Positions 45,693 through 56,828 of a stretch of DNA of 64,000 bases are shown piece by piece. The DNA is from Gammaproteobacteria bacterium (GTDB lineage: Bacteria; Pseudomonadota; Gammaproteobacteria; Chromatiales; Chromatiaceae). The stretch is from assembly GCA_020445405.1 (NCBI GenBank), contig JAGRGQ010000009.1:1-64000 (forward strand). Direction: 5' to 3'. The translations under genes and the position numbers were made by a program. Within the stretch, counting starts at the first letter, position 1. The number at the start of each line of letters is the position of its first letter. A model generated the notes under the pieces. The model had not been told where the DNA came from and did not search any database. It saw nothing but the letters and a program-made list of their open reading frames with translations.

Positions 45693-46211
45693 ATCGCTGC
45701 ACCAAAAAGAAACCGCTTGAACGAAGATATCGCGATACCAGAGGTCAGATTGATCGATGCGGATGGCGAGCAAGTGGGGATAGTACCGATCGAAGAGGCG
45801 TTAAGGGCTGCGGAAGCGGCAAAACTTGACCTGGTGGAAATCGTACCGAATGCCGACCCGCCGGTGTGCCGGATCATGGACTACGGCAAATTCGTGTTCG
45901 AGGCCAAGAAGCAGAAACAAGCGGCGAAAAAGAAGCAGAAACAGGTTCAAATCAAAGAGATAAAATTTCGTCCAGGGACGGGGATAGGGGATTATCAGGT
46001 AAAACTGCGCAACCTGATACGTTTCCTAAATGACGGGGATAAGACCAAGGTGACCATGCGGTTCCGCGGTCGTGAGCACGCCCACAGGGAGCTGGGCCTT
46101 GAGATGCTGCAACGTGTGGAGGCCGATCTGGCTCCGTACGGTGAGGTCGAGCAGCAGCCTCAGATGGAAGGCCGGCAGATGGTAATGGTGTTGCGTCCCA
46201 TAAAACATTAA
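45693..46211 (+). CDS. infC: translation initiation factor IF-3, likely AUC start
   Basis: 172 residues if it begins at ATC 45693, which lies 8 bases after a strong GGGGG ribosome site (45680-45684). The in-frame TTG 45678 overlaps that site and is less well placed. IF-3 body: N-domain ([24 protein letters not shown]), Lys-rich linker ([21 protein letters not shown]) and C-domain ([16 protein letters not shown]). In other bacteria infC uses rare AUU/AUC starts that IF-3 itself discriminates against, giving self-control. Confidence 0.9.
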   Translation: MAAPKRNRLNEDIAIPEVRLIDADGEQVGIVPIEEALRAAEAAKLDLVEIVPNADPPVCRIMDYGKFVFEAKKQKQAAKKKQKQVQIKEIKFRPGTGIGDYQVKLRNLIRFLNDGDKTKVTMRFRGREHAHRELGLEMLQRVEADLAPYGEVEQQPQMEGRQMVMVLRPIKH

Positions 46212-46241
46212 CTGAAGTTACTGAATGCGGAGTTCAAACAG

Positions 46242-47947
<1,706 letters not shown>

Positions 47948-47981
47948 ACCGGAAAACGCTCTCTATCCAAGGAATTAATGT

Positions 47982-50360
47982 ATGAAATTCAGTGAAGCCT
48001 GGTTGCGTGAATGGGTCGATCCTCCGATCGGTACCGATGAACTGGCGCACCAGTTGAGCATGGCGGGCCTGGAGGTCGATTCCGTGACCGGGGTGGCCGG
48101 CGCGTTCGAGGGCGTGGTGGTTGGCGAGGTCCTTACCCGTGATCAGCACCCCAACGCAGACAAGCTGAGTGTATGCAGCGTTGCAACCGGCGGGGATGAG
48201 CCGCTGCAGATTGTCTGTGGTGCCTCCAACGTCGCTGCCGGGATGAAAGTACCGGTCGCGACTATAGGCGCTCTGCTACCGGGGGATTTCAGGATAAAGC
48301 CGGCCAAGCTGCGGGGCGTTGAATCCCAGGGCATGATCTGTTCCGCCGCCGAACTTGGGCTTGCCGACTCCTCAAGCGGCATTATGTCCCTGCCCTTGGA
48401 TGCAGAGGTGGGGGCGGATCTGCGAAGTTATCTGGATCTTGACGATCGGGCAATCGAAGTGGATTTGACGCCGGACCGGGGTGACTGTCTGGGCCTGGCG
48501 GGTATCGCCCGCGAAGTAGGTGTCATTAACCGCTGTCCGGTAAATCCACCGGCGATGAGTCCGGTCGCTGCGGTGCATGATGAAAAATATCCGGTGGAGC
48601 TGCTGGCACCGGAAGGATGCCCACGATATACCTGTCGCATTATCCGCAACATCGATCCGGCCGCCAGGACACCGCTGTGGATGCAGGAGCGGCTGCGCCG
48701 CGGGGACCTGCGCAGTATCCACCCGGTAGTCGACGTCACCAACTATGTCATGCTGGAACTGGGTCAGCCGATGCACGGGTTCGACCTGAGACAGCTGCGC
48801 GGCGGTATCCGGGTGCGATTGGCGCATACCGGCGAGAAACTGCGTATGCTGGACGGAAGTGATTTGGCGCTGCGCGACGATACGCTGGTAATCGCCGATC
48901 ATGAAAAGGTTGTTGCGTTGGCCGGCATCATGGGCGGCGAATACTCAGGTGTTGCCGGGGATACCAGCGATGTGCTGCTGGAGTGCGCTTTTTTCTCTCC
49001 CACCACGATTATCGGCAAGGCGCGCAGCTATGGGATGCACACCGATTCATCGCATCGTTATGAACGGGGCGTCGATCCGATGCTGCAACGAGCCGCGATG
49101 GAACGGGCGACCCGGCTGCTGCTGGATATAGCGGGCGGCGTGCCGGGTCCGGTCAATGAAGTATCAGCGCCGGAGTATATCGGGCAACGTCCGGAAATTC
49201 TGCTGCGGCGGAATCAGGTCAAGCGCCTGCTGGGCATGGTAATCGATGACGAAACCATCGTTGACATACTCAAACGTCTTGAGATGCAGGTAACGGCGGT
49301 ATCCGGGGGGTGGGAGGTGACTGCGCCCAGTTGCCGCTTTGATATCAGTATCGAAGCAGACCTGATCGAGGAGATCGGCCGCATCTACGGGTATACGGAG
49401 ATTCCCACGCATCGCAGTGTGACCGCGACGGCGATGCAGGGACCACCGGAAACGGGGTTCAGTCTGGAGCGAGCCAAACAGTTACTGGTTGATCATGATT
49501 TTCAGGAGGCCATCACCTACAGTTTCATCAGTCCGGAGATGCACGAACTGATGGACCCCGAGCATGGCAGCGTCAAGCTTGCCAATCCGATTTCCGCGGA
49601 TATGTCAATCATGCGGACCAGCCTGTGGCCCGGGCTGCTGCAGACGGCGTTGTATAATCAATCGCGTCAGCACAGCCGTATTCGAATATTCGAGTCTGGT
49701 CTCAGGTTTGTTAAGGAACATAATGAAATTGAACAGAATTTGATGTTGGCCTGCCTGGTGACAGGCACCCATGAACCGGAGCAGTGGGCTGGCCGGAGCA
49801 GGTTGGTCGACTTTTTCGACCTGAAAGCCGACATCGAGGCGGTACTGTCATTGGCTGGCAGGCAGGAGGCGTTCAGCTTCGCGGCGGAGGCGCACCCATC
49901 TCTCCATCCCGGACAGAGCGCCCGAATCCTTCTCGGTGATACGCCGGTAGGCTGGATCGGCATGCTGCATCCGGAGATTGAAAGCCGACTCGGTCTTGCC
50001 GGAAAAACCTATCTGTCTGAACTTCGTTTGGGCTCGGAGATGAACGGTATTCTGCCGTCATTCAACGAACTTTCCAGATTTCCATCCATCCGCAGGGATA
50101 TCGCGGTGGTGGTGGATGAGGGTGTTCGCTTCAGCGAGTTGCGCGATACTATCCGACGCGCGGCTCCCGGAATCCTAAAGGAAATAAGGCTTTTTGACGT
50201 ATATACTGGGAAAGGGGTAGATTCCGGTCTAAAAAGTCTCGCTTTAGGCTTGATTTTACAGGAAACTTCGCACACTCTAACGGATAAGGAAGTTGATGGT
50301 GTCACAGATCGGATTCTCCAGGCACTGAAACATAAACTCAACGCACAATTGAGAGAGTGA
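47982..50360 (+). CDS. pheT: phenylalanyl-tRNA synthetase beta subunit
   Basis: 792 residues. The tRNA-binding (EMAP-like) domain lies near 40-150 ([21 protein letters not shown]), then B3/B4 editing, B5, class II-like pseudo-catalytic and FDX-ACB anticodon domain at the end ([26 protein letters not shown]). 34 bases after pheS. Its TGA nearly touches ihfA. Confidence 0.97.
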   Translation: MKFSEAWLREWVDPPIGTDELAHQLSMAGLEVDSVTGVAGAFEGVVVGEVLTRDQHPNADKLSVCSVATGGDEPLQIVCGASNVAAGMKVPVATIGALLPGDFRIKPAKLRGVESQGMICSAAELGLADSSSGIMSLPLDAEVGADLRSYLDLDDRAIEVDLTPDRGDCLGLAGIAREVGVINRCPVNPPAMSPVAAVHDEKYPVELLAPEGCPRYTCRIIRNIDPAARTPLWMQERLRRGDLRSIHPVVDVTNYVMLELGQPMHGFDLRQLRGGIRVRLAHTGEKLRMLDGSDLALRDDTLVIADHEKVVALAGIMGGEYSGVAGDTSDVLLECAFFSPTTIIGKARSYGMHTDSSHRYERGVDPMLQRAAMERATRLLLDIAGGVPGPVNEVSAPEYIGQRPEILLRRNQVKRLLGMVIDDETIVDILKRLEMQVTAVSGGWEVTAPSCRFDISIEADLIEEIGRIYGYTEIPTHRSVTATAMQGPPETGFSLERAKQLLVDHDFQEAITYSFISPEMHELMDPEHGSVKLANPISADMSIMRTSLWPGLLQTALYNQSRQHSRIRIFESGLRFVKEHNEIEQNLMLACLVTGTHEPEQWAGRSRLVDFFDLKADIEAVLSLAGRQEAFSFAAEAHPSLHPGQSARILLGDTPVGWIGMLHPEIESRLGLAGKTYLSELRLGSEMNGILPSFNELSRFPSIRRDIAVVVDEGVRFSELRDTIRRAAPGILKEIRLFDVYTGKGVDSGLKSLALGLILQETSHTLTDKEVDGVTDRILQALKHKLNAQLRE

Positions 50361-50362
50361 CC

Positions 50363-50662
50363 ATGTCGTTAACCAAGGCAGAGATAGCCGAAAAACTTTT
50401 TGACGAGTTGGGGCTGAATAAGCGTGAAGCCAAGGAGATGGTCGAAATGTTCTTTGAAAAGATCAGGACGGCCCTGGAAGATGGCGGACAGGTAAAACTT
50501 TCCGGATTCGGGAACTTTGATTTGCGCGAAAAAAAGCAGCGGCCGGGTCGCAACCCGAAAACCGGGGAAGAGATACCGATTTGCGCCCGCAGAGTGGTTA
50601 CATTTCGCCCTGGACAAAAATTAAAAGCACGGGTGGAAGCTTATGCTGGAAGCGAGCAGTAG
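50363..50662 (+). CDS. ihfA: integration host factor alpha subunit
   Basis: 99 residues from ATG 50363, with the IHF/HU fold ([38 protein letters not shown]) and the beta-arm [27 protein letters not shown]. Bends DNA as a dimer with IhfB and serves in phage integration. The normal position is right after pheT. It overlaps the MerR gene by 20 bases. Confidence 0.96.
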   Translation: MSLTKAEIAEKLFDELGLNKREAKEMVEMFFEKIRTALEDGGQVKLSGFGNFDLREKKQRPGRNPKTGEEIPICARRVVTFRPGQKLKARVEAYAGSEQ

Positions 50663-51002
50663 TACGACAGACCTGCCGCCTATTCCGAGCAAGCGGTACT
50701 TTACGATCGGCGAGGTGAGTGAACTGTGTGGCGTCAAGCCGCACGTGTTGCGCTACTGGGAGCAGGAATTTCCCCAGTTGAAGCCAGTGAAGCGGCGCGG
50801 AAACCGCCGTTACTATCAACGCCACGATGTGTTGATGATAAGGCAGATCCGCAGTCTGTTGTACGAACATGGATTCACCATCGGTGGGGCACGGCAGCAG
50901 TTGTCGGGAGAGGGAGCCAAGGAGGACAGTAGCCAAAGTCAACAGATCGTGCGCCAACTGCGCACGGAACTGGAAGAAATCCTGCATCTCCTGAAGCGGT
51001 GA
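50643..51002 (+). CDS. MerR family transcriptional regulator
   Basis: 119 residues. N-terminal MerR helix-turn-helix ([48 protein letters not shown]) followed by a short coiled-coil, with no effector Cys. The small regulator beside ihfA is widely conserved in Gammaproteobacteria; its targets are poorly known. ATG 50643 overlaps the end of ihfA, so the two are probably co-translated. Confidence 0.92.
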   Translation: MLEASSSTTDLPPIPSKRYFTIGEVSELCGVKPHVLRYWEQEFPQLKPVKRRGNRRYYQRHDVLMIRQIRSLLYEHGFTIGGARQQLSGEGAKEDSSQSQQIVRQLRTELEEILHLLKR

Positions 51003-51183
51003 AGATCATTCAACGTTCACCCAGCATGCGGTTGAACCCTAACGTTTTACATTGACATGGGATAGTTTAAGGCCTAGTATTCGCGGCCTTCATCGGATCC
51101 GGAGCAAACTCGAACAGAGGGGATCGGTCCGATAACATGCTGGTCGCCAATAGTGTTCCAGGGCATTTCCAGGCATTAGATTT

Positions 51184-51260
51184 CCGGGCGTGGCGCAGTC
51201 TGGTAGCGCACTACAATGGGGTTGTAGGGGTCGGATGTTCGAATCATCTCGCCCGGACCA
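51184..51260 (+). tRNA. tRNA-Pro (anticodon GGG)
   Basis: 77 bases with a perfect 7-bp acceptor stem (CCGGGCG / CGCCCGG), anticodon stem CTACA/TGTAG, loop ATGGGGT giving GGG, T-arm with GTTCGAATC and encoded CCA. Position after ihfA-merR is a frequent island insertion site. Phage-like DNA starts right after it. A second copy of its 3' end is not seen in this window. Confidence 0.95.
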
Positions 51261-51268
51261 ATAAGAGG

Positions 51269-51304
51269 AAGGGTTAGCGTGTAAGTAGTCACTAACCCTT
51301 TTTT
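51269..51304 (+). terminator. terminator after tRNA-Pro
   Basis: AAGGGTTAG (51269-51277) pairs with CTAACCCTT (51292-51300), then TTTTT. Ends the tRNA transcript. Confidence 0.8.
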
Positions 51305-51496
51305 AATTTAAGGCTTTTGGTTACCGGATTGGTTACCATTTTTGGGGTACCTCTACAATTTCATTGGGATCAAGAAATTAGGTATCCAATAAAAATAATT
51401 TTCCGAAGAGAACAGAGTATATTTCTCAAGGAGTATTGAATTCTTCGTTGAGTTAACATATATATAAACTGCGGCCGCCAATGAAAGATTTTCATC

Positions 51497-51856
51497 ATGG
51501 AAGAAAAAAGAGGATTCTTTATGACTGATCATGGAAGCGATTCGTTACTGACAGCGGAAAAGGGCGTGCCTAACACACAAAATGCGTGCAAAGCGCAACT
51601 CAGGCGACTGTTAGGGTGGCTTGGAGATCAAGGGGAACTGAAATCACCAACGCAATTAAGACATGAAGGGGATGGAATATATGCCGTCCGCGCGAGGTGC
51701 GGTTTGCGCGCGTATGGTTGGTTTTGCAAAGACAAGGATGGTAAAGATCTATTTATTGTTGGGCATGTCGTTTTAAAAAAGCAACAGAAAATGAATAAAG
51801 GCGACTTCGAAAGAACCGATAAAGAGCGAAAGGCCTATGAGGAAAGTATAAAATGA
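51497..51856 (+). CDS. HigB/RelE-superfamily toxin (TAC system)
   Basis: 119 residues (ATG 51521 is an alternative start). The core GIYAVRARCGLRAYGWF followed by FIVGHVVLKKQQKMNKGDFERTDKERKAYEES matches the Gp49/HigB-type RelE fold. Such toxins cut mRNA, usually at the ribosome. Its last codons overlap the antitoxin start (ATGA). The toxin-first order and the third gene downstream identify a toxin-antitoxin-chaperone unit. The unit is AT-rich compared with the genome. Confidence 0.82.
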   Translation: MEEKRGFFMTDHGSDSLLTAEKGVPNTQNACKAQLRRLLGWLGDQGELKSPTQLRHEGDGIYAVRARCGLRAYGWFCKDKDGKDLFIVGHVVLKKQQKMNKGDFERTDKERKAYEESIK

Positions 51857-52278
51857 CCACATCAATACTCAATGACTGGCTCAATGAATCAGAAGAAAAT
51901 AAAAAGCTGTATGCTGAAGAAAGTCTTATTCTCGAAGTAAGTGAAATGATTTGGGATGAGTTGAAAAAAAGAGAACTCAGTAAAGCGGATCTCGCTTCTG
52001 CAACTGGAACTTCAAAGTCCCATATAAGCCAACTTTTGAATGGCTCGAGGAACATGACGCTTAGGACGTTGGCAGATATTGCGTTTGCACTGAATTTGGT
52101 GCCTAGATTTCATCTTTCAGATGAGGACGAAACGGCCGGCTGGGCTAAAATTGGTTCTGTGATTCAAGCTCACTCACAAAAATCGCCTTTGAATGAAGAT
52201 TTCTTTGTGGCCACAGAAGGTGATTCAAATTGGACTAATCCTATCCACGTCGGTTACTGGAAAGCTAATGCCGCATGA
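51853..52278 (+). CDS. HigA-like XRE antitoxin with C-terminal extension
   Basis: 141 residues. Helix-turn-helix (SKADLASATGTSKSHISQLLNGSRNMTLRTLADIAFAL) at about 40-85, followed by a tail of about 50 residues with Trp and aromatic patches (EGDSNWTNPIHVGYWKANAA). In TAC systems this tail (chaperone addiction region) makes the antitoxin unstable unless the SecB-like chaperone binds it. It overlaps both neighbours by four bases (ATGA), implying coupled translation. Confidence 0.85.
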   Translation: MTTSILNDWLNESEENKKLYAEESLILEVSEMIWDELKKRELSKADLASATGTSKSHISQLLNGSRNMTLRTLADIAFALNLVPRFHLSDEDETAGWAKIGSVIQAHSQKSPLNEDFFVATEGDSNWTNPIHVGYWKANAA

Positions 52279-52769
52279 ATAATGAGCTGGTCAAGGAGGC
52301 GGTTCAAGCCTTATCTATTCACGAAGTAAGACTGCATAAAGCCAACGCCTTTATTGCGACAGACTATGAGCCATTGTTTCCAACAGTGGAACAGTTTGGC
52401 TTACAGGCCCGGCAAGCTGTTATTGAACGTTCTTACCTAAACGTCAAATCGAATGATGACGAGGAGCATGAGTTTTTTCGAGCTCGGTATCAATGTGCTT
52501 TTAGGCTAGTACCGGACAATCTTCCACCAGAAACTCTGCAAAATAATGAGGAGATGAAAAAATTAATTCTTGCTGAAGTAACAGCGGAATTTATGGCGAT
52601 TTATGCTGTTGCTGAAAGCAAACCATCGGAAGATGCTCTAATCGAATTCTGCAAATTCAACGTTGGTTATCATGTTTGGCCATATTGGAGAGAATACGCG
52701 TCTTCAACTGCAACGAGATTACGCCTTCCGCCGGTAGTTTTACCTCTTTATAAAATCCCAAACGGATAG
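52275..52769 (+). CDS. SecB-like chaperone of TAC system
   Basis: 164 residues with a SecB-fold pattern: early strands (HEVRLHKANAFIA), CAFRLVPDNLPPETLQ in the middle and the hallmark C-terminal NVGYHVWPYWREYASSTATRLRLPPVVLPLYK. It starts on the antitoxin stop (ATGA). In Mycobacterium tuberculosis the equivalent Rv1957 protects HigA1. Here it should do the same for the HigA-like antitoxin. Chromosomal SecB (linked to secretion) is normally elsewhere. Confidence 0.82.
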   Translation: MNNELVKEAVQALSIHEVRLHKANAFIATDYEPLFPTVEQFGLQARQAVIERSYLNVKSNDDEEHEFFRARYQCAFRLVPDNLPPETLQNNEEMKKLILAEVTAEFMAIYAVAESKPSEDALIEFCKFNVGYHVWPYWREYASSTATRLRLPPVVLPLYKIPNG

Positions 52770-52784
52770 CAATTGCTAACAGAC

Positions 52785-52815
52785 ATCCCGCCAGGGCGAA
52801 CCATAGCGGGGCTAT
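52785..52815. repeat. copy of a stem motif shared with element 1
   Basis: CCCGCCAGGGCGAACC...TAGCGGGG matches 28266-28292 with one or two changes. In element 1 it acts as a minus-strand terminator. Here no T-run follows, so it may be a remnant or a weak stop for the IS66 fragment or the TAC operon. Confidence 0.5.
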
Positions 52816-53060
52816 ATCGATACAAACTCAGCCGACTGGTTGCGTGGACTATCATTGTCCCTGGCAGCCTTGCGCCACTTGTGCACCAGGTTGGCGTTCA
52901 CCTGATAACGCTGTGCGACCGAGGCAATTGATGCACCGGGATCCGTACAGGCGGCAAGCACTTCAGCCTTGAACCTTGGCGAGTGCCGCCGACGCTGTCG
53001 CTTTACTGCAGGAAGTTCTGGGAGTGTGTGGCTGCTTATCGATTCCATAGTAGTGTCCAC
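52812..53060 (-). pseudogene. truncated IS66-family TnpA-like gene
   Basis: 82 codons with the IS66 OrfA (TnpA) helix-turn-helix pattern (RRRHSPRFKAEVLAACTDPGASIASVAQRYQVNANLVHKWRK). It stops at a TAG soon after NQSAEFVSI, where full-length relatives carry on. No TnpB or TnpC gene follows. It is a remnant between the TAC unit and the phage-like block and may mark a past rearrangement. Confidence 0.7.
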
Positions 53061-53178
53061 TTGGATTTAGGTGGATACCATGGTAAACATTTTCACAGGC
53101 CGAAAACAGATGTCCTTGCCGGACGCTTACATATCAACGATGGACTTTGCTAATTGGTTGGGATCGCGCTCTTGTGAG

Positions 53179-53568
53179 TCAAATTTGTAGCTTCCGCCGT
53201 AGTAAACTGGTTTGCTGGATTTCTTGCACAGCTGCCTTATTGATCCGTTCCAATTCCAGTATTTGAATCTCCATGATAATCAATTCAGTCAGTATTTTGG
53301 TGAGAATTGGACCGAAAGAAGCCTTGATTTCAATTGAAACATCTTGTTGATAGTCAAGGATATTTTCGTTTCCGCATCCAGGCCCATCCAGTGGCCGCAA
53401 CACTATTCCTCGCTCAACCGCTTCTGGTACGTCCTGTAAACGTCTCGATAACCGCCTGAAGACCTCATCGATTTCTTTATCCGGCATTAACCCCCCAATG
53501 GCCCTTCGGGCTGTGACATACAACCACTTATTGAAATAGAACTTCTCATCTGACGGTATGGACATCAC
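53179..53568 (-). CDS. protein of unknown function after tape measure
   Basis: 129 residues, mostly helical, with no recognised family. Its start overlaps the tape measure stop by four bases, so it may be coupled to it. In phages this position often holds a distal-tail or tape measure chaperone protein. That is only a position-based suggestion. Confidence 0.5.
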   Translation of the reverse strand: MMSIPSDEKFYFNKWLYVTARRAIGGLMPDKEIDEVFRRLSRRLQDVPEAVERGIVLRPLDGPGCGNENILDYQQDVSIEIKASFGPILTKILTELIIMEIQILELERINKAAVQEIQQTSLLRRKLQI

Positions 53569-55517
53569 TTGAACCCCGTAGCCGATACTTCATCAGATAT
53601 CGCTTTTTCAAAACTGTCAGTGCCATCAGTAAATATTGGCTCGTTTCCGCCGCCGGCGGCCGCGGCTATCCTAATTACCACGGGGGGCGCTGCTGCAGAT
53701 GCTTTTTGGGCAACTGCTGCAACCTGCGCTGCCAGGGCTCCTTCGTCGAGGATTGCCTTGAACTTGATCACTCGATCAGTTCCGTTTTCCTCCAGTTCAG
53801 CGAGTTTGCTTCTCAGCTGGTCGATATCGGCCTGAGCGGCAGTAGTATCGACAAGTTGACTTTCCGCTTTTCCTCTCGCTGCCGAATTGGCTATATCCTT
53901 AAAAATCGTTGCCATGTCCCACAGCGCGGCTGTACTCGTTTCACCTTCCGCTTTCAGTTCACGAAGTAACTCGATACCTCTCCTTGCTGATTCTATCGCC
54001 GCGTTGAAATCACCTGAACTGAGCTCCTGTGCTGATTGCATCTGTATGCCAACTGCATCTCGTATCGAACGCGGTGCATTTTTCCTATCGGAAGCCAGTT
54101 CGTCCACAGCGCTGGTAAACTCTTCGGCTATCGTTTTCTGATCATTGGCTTTAATGGATTTCAGGTTGGTGTAATGTTGGCGGTACGCGTCCTCTCTGCT
54201 TGCCAGAACTTTTTTCAGATCCTCTGCAGCCTCCTCCTCCTTTGCTTTGATATAAGCCCAAAATTCGGCCTCAGCCTCCTTGTCCTCTTTCAACAATCCA
54301 TCATCGATTCTGTTTATCTGCGCAGGGGGTGCTTCTTTTTGCTCTGGTGGCCCAAAAGCGGTTCCAACACTCTTTATTGAATCAGCAATTTCCCCAAAGT
54401 CGGCAATTATCCCTTTCTTCAGCTCAGCCGTATAAGCCTCGATGTCATCCGCTAATTTGGCGTATCCCCTTGAGAGCTCGCCAAAGGTGATGAATGACAG
54501 TGACTTGACGATATATTCCAGTCCGGTTGTGATCACAACAGCTCCGGTCTTGAATGCAACCTGAAAGGCGTTCCAACTTGCCCTGATGGCGTTAAACGCA
54601 ACAGTTACCGTGCCTGATAATGCAGTGATCACGGTTCCTATTTCACCGGCGCTGCCCTTGATCCCTTCCGAGAGTTTCTGCCAGGCGTTACCAATAAATG
54701 TGGTCAGATTGAGAAAGGCCTTATTGCCTGAAAACAAGCTTCCCAACGTTTCTAAAAAATCGCCGTGCGCAGCGTCGACCTTTCGGAGAGCGCCTTCATA
54801 GGTATGACCCACCGCGACAGCCAGGCCGCCGAAGTTGTTGTCAAGTACAGAAGTCAGTATCTGCAACTTCTCTTGGGTATTGGCAAGTTTGAAGCTTTCT
54901 TTCTCGGCTTCCGACATGGCCACGCCATATTCACCCAGCGAACCGATACCAGTCACAAACGTTTTGCCCAAGGCTATCGAAATTTGCTCAAGGTCTACTT
55001 CTGCACGTCCAGCCTTCCTGGAGGCCTCTGCCATATCCAATAATCGAGGAGTTAGCTCGCCAATCTGTGCGGCGGTCAGTCTGAAGGTAGCCAGCATGGC
55101 TTGTGCTGAGATGATCTGTTCATCTGCATAGCCGGTGAGTTGCTGTAAGGCAGCGGCCTGGTCCTTCAATGCCTTGACCTGGTCATTTGTGGCGCCGGTC
55201 AGTGTTCTGAGCGTTGTGGAAAGTTTTGTTTCTGCGCGCTCCTGAATTGCTGATGCCTTGGTCCAGCTGATGATGGCAGCGATAGCAGATCCAATGGCGG
55301 CAACTACCGCGACGATCGCTAATTTTACTTTTGTTGCTGCATTGTCAATCAGTGAGAATGAATCGGCGGCCCTCTTGTTGCTGTCTTCTAGCTTGTCAGC
55401 CGTCTCGGCTGCGGCGGTACCGATACCCTTTACCTTTTCGCCAACAGATCCGAGTATTTGCTTGACGTTGCCAATTGCCGTGGTGACGATAATTTTAAGT
55501 TGCTTTGTGCCTTTCAT
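53565..55517 (-). CDS. phage tape measure protein
   Basis: 650 residues. N-terminal and central parts are long amphipathic helices (GTAAAETADKLEDSNKRAADSF; ASAIQERAETKLSTTLRTLTGATNDQVKALKDQAAALQQLTGYADEQI) with several hydrophobic stretches (AIVAVVAAIGSAIAAIISW). The block around AQAMLATFRLTAAQIGELTPRLLDMAEA is typical of siphophage tape measures. It sets tail length in phages. In this element no other major tail gene is visible in the window. Confidence 0.8.
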   Translation of the reverse strand: MKGTKQLKIIVTTAIGNVKQILGSVGEKVKGIGTAAAETADKLEDSNKRAADSFSLIDNAATKVKLAIVAVVAAIGSAIAAIISWTKASAIQERAETKLSTTLRTLTGATNDQVKALKDQAAALQQLTGYADEQIISAQAMLATFRLTAAQIGELTPRLLDMAEASRKAGRAEVDLEQISIALGKTFVTGIGSLGEYGVAMSEAEKESFKLANTQEKLQILTSVLDNNFGGLAVAVGHTYEGALRKVDAAHGDFLETLGSLFSGNKAFLNLTTFIGNAWQKLSEGIKGSAGEIGTVITALSGTVTVAFNAIRASWNAFQVAFKTGAVVITTGLEYIVKSLSFITFGELSRGYAKLADDIEAYTAELKKGIIADFGEIADSIKSVGTAFGPPEQKEAPPAQINRIDDGLLKEDKEAEAEFWAYIKAKEEEAAEDLKKVLASREDAYRQHYTNLKSIKANDQKTIAEEFTSAVDELASDRKNAPRSIRDAVGIQMQSAQELSSGDFNAAIESARRGIELLRELKAEGETSTAALWDMATIFKDIANSAARGKAESQLVDTTAAQADIDQLRSKLAELEENGTDRVIKFKAILDEGALAAQVAAVAQKASAAAPPVVIRIAAAAGGGNEPIFTDGTDSFEKAISDEVSATGFK

Positions 55518-55577
55518 CGTATTGCCCTGTTGATGTATGCGACGGTAACCAGAAAAGTCTCTACAGTGCGATAAATG

Positions 55578-56075
55578 CTATTGCATTTCAGATAGCGCCC
55601 GGTCGATGGCTTCCTCTATAGCCTTTTCCACGTTTGCTTTGTTGCTCTCAAATGTGGGCTCCATAAAGGGTTGAGGGGGAGTTCCATGCAAGGCAATTGA
55701 CTTAGCCACAGCATAAGCCAGTTCCTTTTGATTCATTGCTGGATCGGCTGGCCTTATGCGCTTCAATCTTAGCCAATCGATAGTGTCCTGTATTGGTGGA
55801 TAACCACCTGGCCCGGTTCCTTCTTCAACCATGCGTGCATATTTCTTTCCTGCTACGACTTCACCGTAGAGGGGAGAGGAGGAAGACCACTTCGGCAAAA
55901 TTGAATTAGCGAGTTCACTTTTGAACTTTGGTGCGCGTTTCGTTTTTGCCTCTCTCGCCATATTCTGTACTGCATCCAGAACAGCCAGGCCCATATGTTT
56001 TTTAAGTGTCTCTGGCCCTTTTTCTATGGCTTCGAGCAGTTCTTTGTTTTCAACCCTGATCTTGAGTTGGCTCAT
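55578..56075 (-). CDS. HK97 gp10-like head-tail or tail-completion protein
   Basis: 165 residues. Conserved core YGEVVAGKKYARMVEEGTGPGG and C-terminal GTPPQPFMEPTFESNKANVEKAIEEAIDRAL are typical of the HK97 gp10 family, which joins head and tail. Its start overlaps the end of a coiled-coil gene by four bases (ATGA). Confidence 0.82.
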   Translation of the reverse strand: MSQLKIRVENKELLEAIEKGPETLKKHMGLAVLDAVQNMAREAKTKRAPKFKSELANSILPKWSSSSPLYGEVVAGKKYARMVEEGTGPGGYPPIQDTIDWLRLKRIRPADPAMNQKELAYAVAKSIALHGTPPQPFMEPTFESNKANVEKAIEEAIDRALSEMQ

Positions 56076-56266
56076 GTATAGATCACTCTATTGCCGCTCT
56101 TTCTCAATTCTTCTTGTAAATTTCGAACAATGCTGTCTTTGCGATAAATCGCTTTATTTCTCTTTTCAACATCCGCGGACAGCTTATTGATCTGCTTTTT
56201 TAGCGCATCATTTTCAACCATGAGTTCGGCGATTAAGTCGCTTAAAGCTTTATGTGTAATGTCCAT
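56072..56266 (-). CDS. small coiled-coil protein
   Basis: 64 residues with a heptad-rich core (LMVENDALKKQINKLSADVEKRNKAI). Starts 12 bases downstream of a GGGGTG site, just after the repeated terminator at 56283. It is likely an operon partner of the gp10 gene. No family recognised. Confidence 0.6.
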   Translation of the reverse strand: MDITHKALSDLIAELMVENDALKKQINKLSADVEKRNKAIYRKDSIVRNLQEELRKSGNRVIYT

Positions 56267-56277
56267 AAATCACCCCG

Positions 56278-56317
56278 AATAAAAAAGCCAGCTCATGGGG
56301 ATTGCCCACGGCTGGCT
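56278..56317 (-). terminator. repeated terminator-leader, copy 1
   Basis: On the minus strand AGCCAGC pairs with GCTGGCT (56311-56317 with 56286-56292), followed by TTTTTTATTC. The same 40-base unit occurs at 59788-59829. It lies directly upstream of the coiled-coil gene and so would stop minus-strand transcripts coming from the small genes at 56.6-57.4 kb. Confidence 0.75.
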
Positions 56318-56553
56318 CGGTCACCTTTGTTGCCTTGGTATTATTATCGAACGATTACTTGAGATTTTCCAGCATACATGGTACCCATTTTACCCGCTCG
56401 ATATCCTGGCCCTTTCAGCTATATCACGCATCTTTTCCATTAAAGTACGGCAGCCGCAGGGATGGTGAGCTGTTCGATTACAAGGGAGAGAAGTTCTCCA
56501 ATTTTTCAACGGCGCTGCAGTTTGCGCACGAGAAGGAGAACAAGCGGGATAAA

Positions 56554-56578
56554 GTCCCGCCCAGTAGCTGAGCGGGAC
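56554..56578 (-). terminator. minus-strand hairpin after small gene
   Basis: GTCCCGC (56554-56560) pairs with GCGGGAC (56572-56578), then TTTATCC on the minus strand. It follows the stop of the gene at 56594. Confidence 0.5.
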
Positions 56579-56593
56579 TGTGGCATGCGCCGA

Positions 56594-56827
56594 TCAGTCG
56601 GTTAGGTGGTCCAGGCTGTGCCTGAGCTCCTCAACCTGCTGATTCATTCGCTCGGTGAGGGTGGTCATCAGGAAATAGATGCCGGCCGGATCGTCCGAGG
56701 CCGATGTGCGTATGCCTTCGGCCACCACATCGACAGCGCGGATGCTCTCCTGCAGCCTGTGGCACTGGTTGGCGATGCTGATACTCGCCTGGCCGACGGC
56801 AAAGTGCATGTTGACGATCTTCCCCAT
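56594..56827 (-). CDS. small phage-region protein, unknown
   Basis: 77 residues, with an excellent ribosome site (AGGAGGTG) before ATG 56827. Helical (MTTLTERMNQQVEELRHSLDHL). One of three adjacent minus-strand genes of similar size. No family recognised. Confidence 0.65.
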   Translation of the reverse strand: MGKIVNMHFAVGQASISIANQCHRLQESIRAVDVVAEGIRTSASDDPAGIYFLMTTLTERMNQQVEELRHSLDHLTD

Positions 56828-56828
56828 A

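Noticed and set aside
51184..51260. tRNA-Pro as proven attL of element 2
   Set aside because: The position is typical, but no second copy of its 3' end is in the window, so the border is inferred only.
53080..53190. 36-codon plus-strand frame (starts MVNIFTGRKQM)
   Set aside because: It overlaps the end of a better-supported gene, has only a weak ribosome site and no family; it may be a decayed fragment near the IS66 remnant.
56302..56571. 89-codon plus-strand frame
   Set aside because: No ribosome site; it starts in the terminator repeat and ends in the next hairpin. The C-terminal part looks slightly protein-like but not enough.
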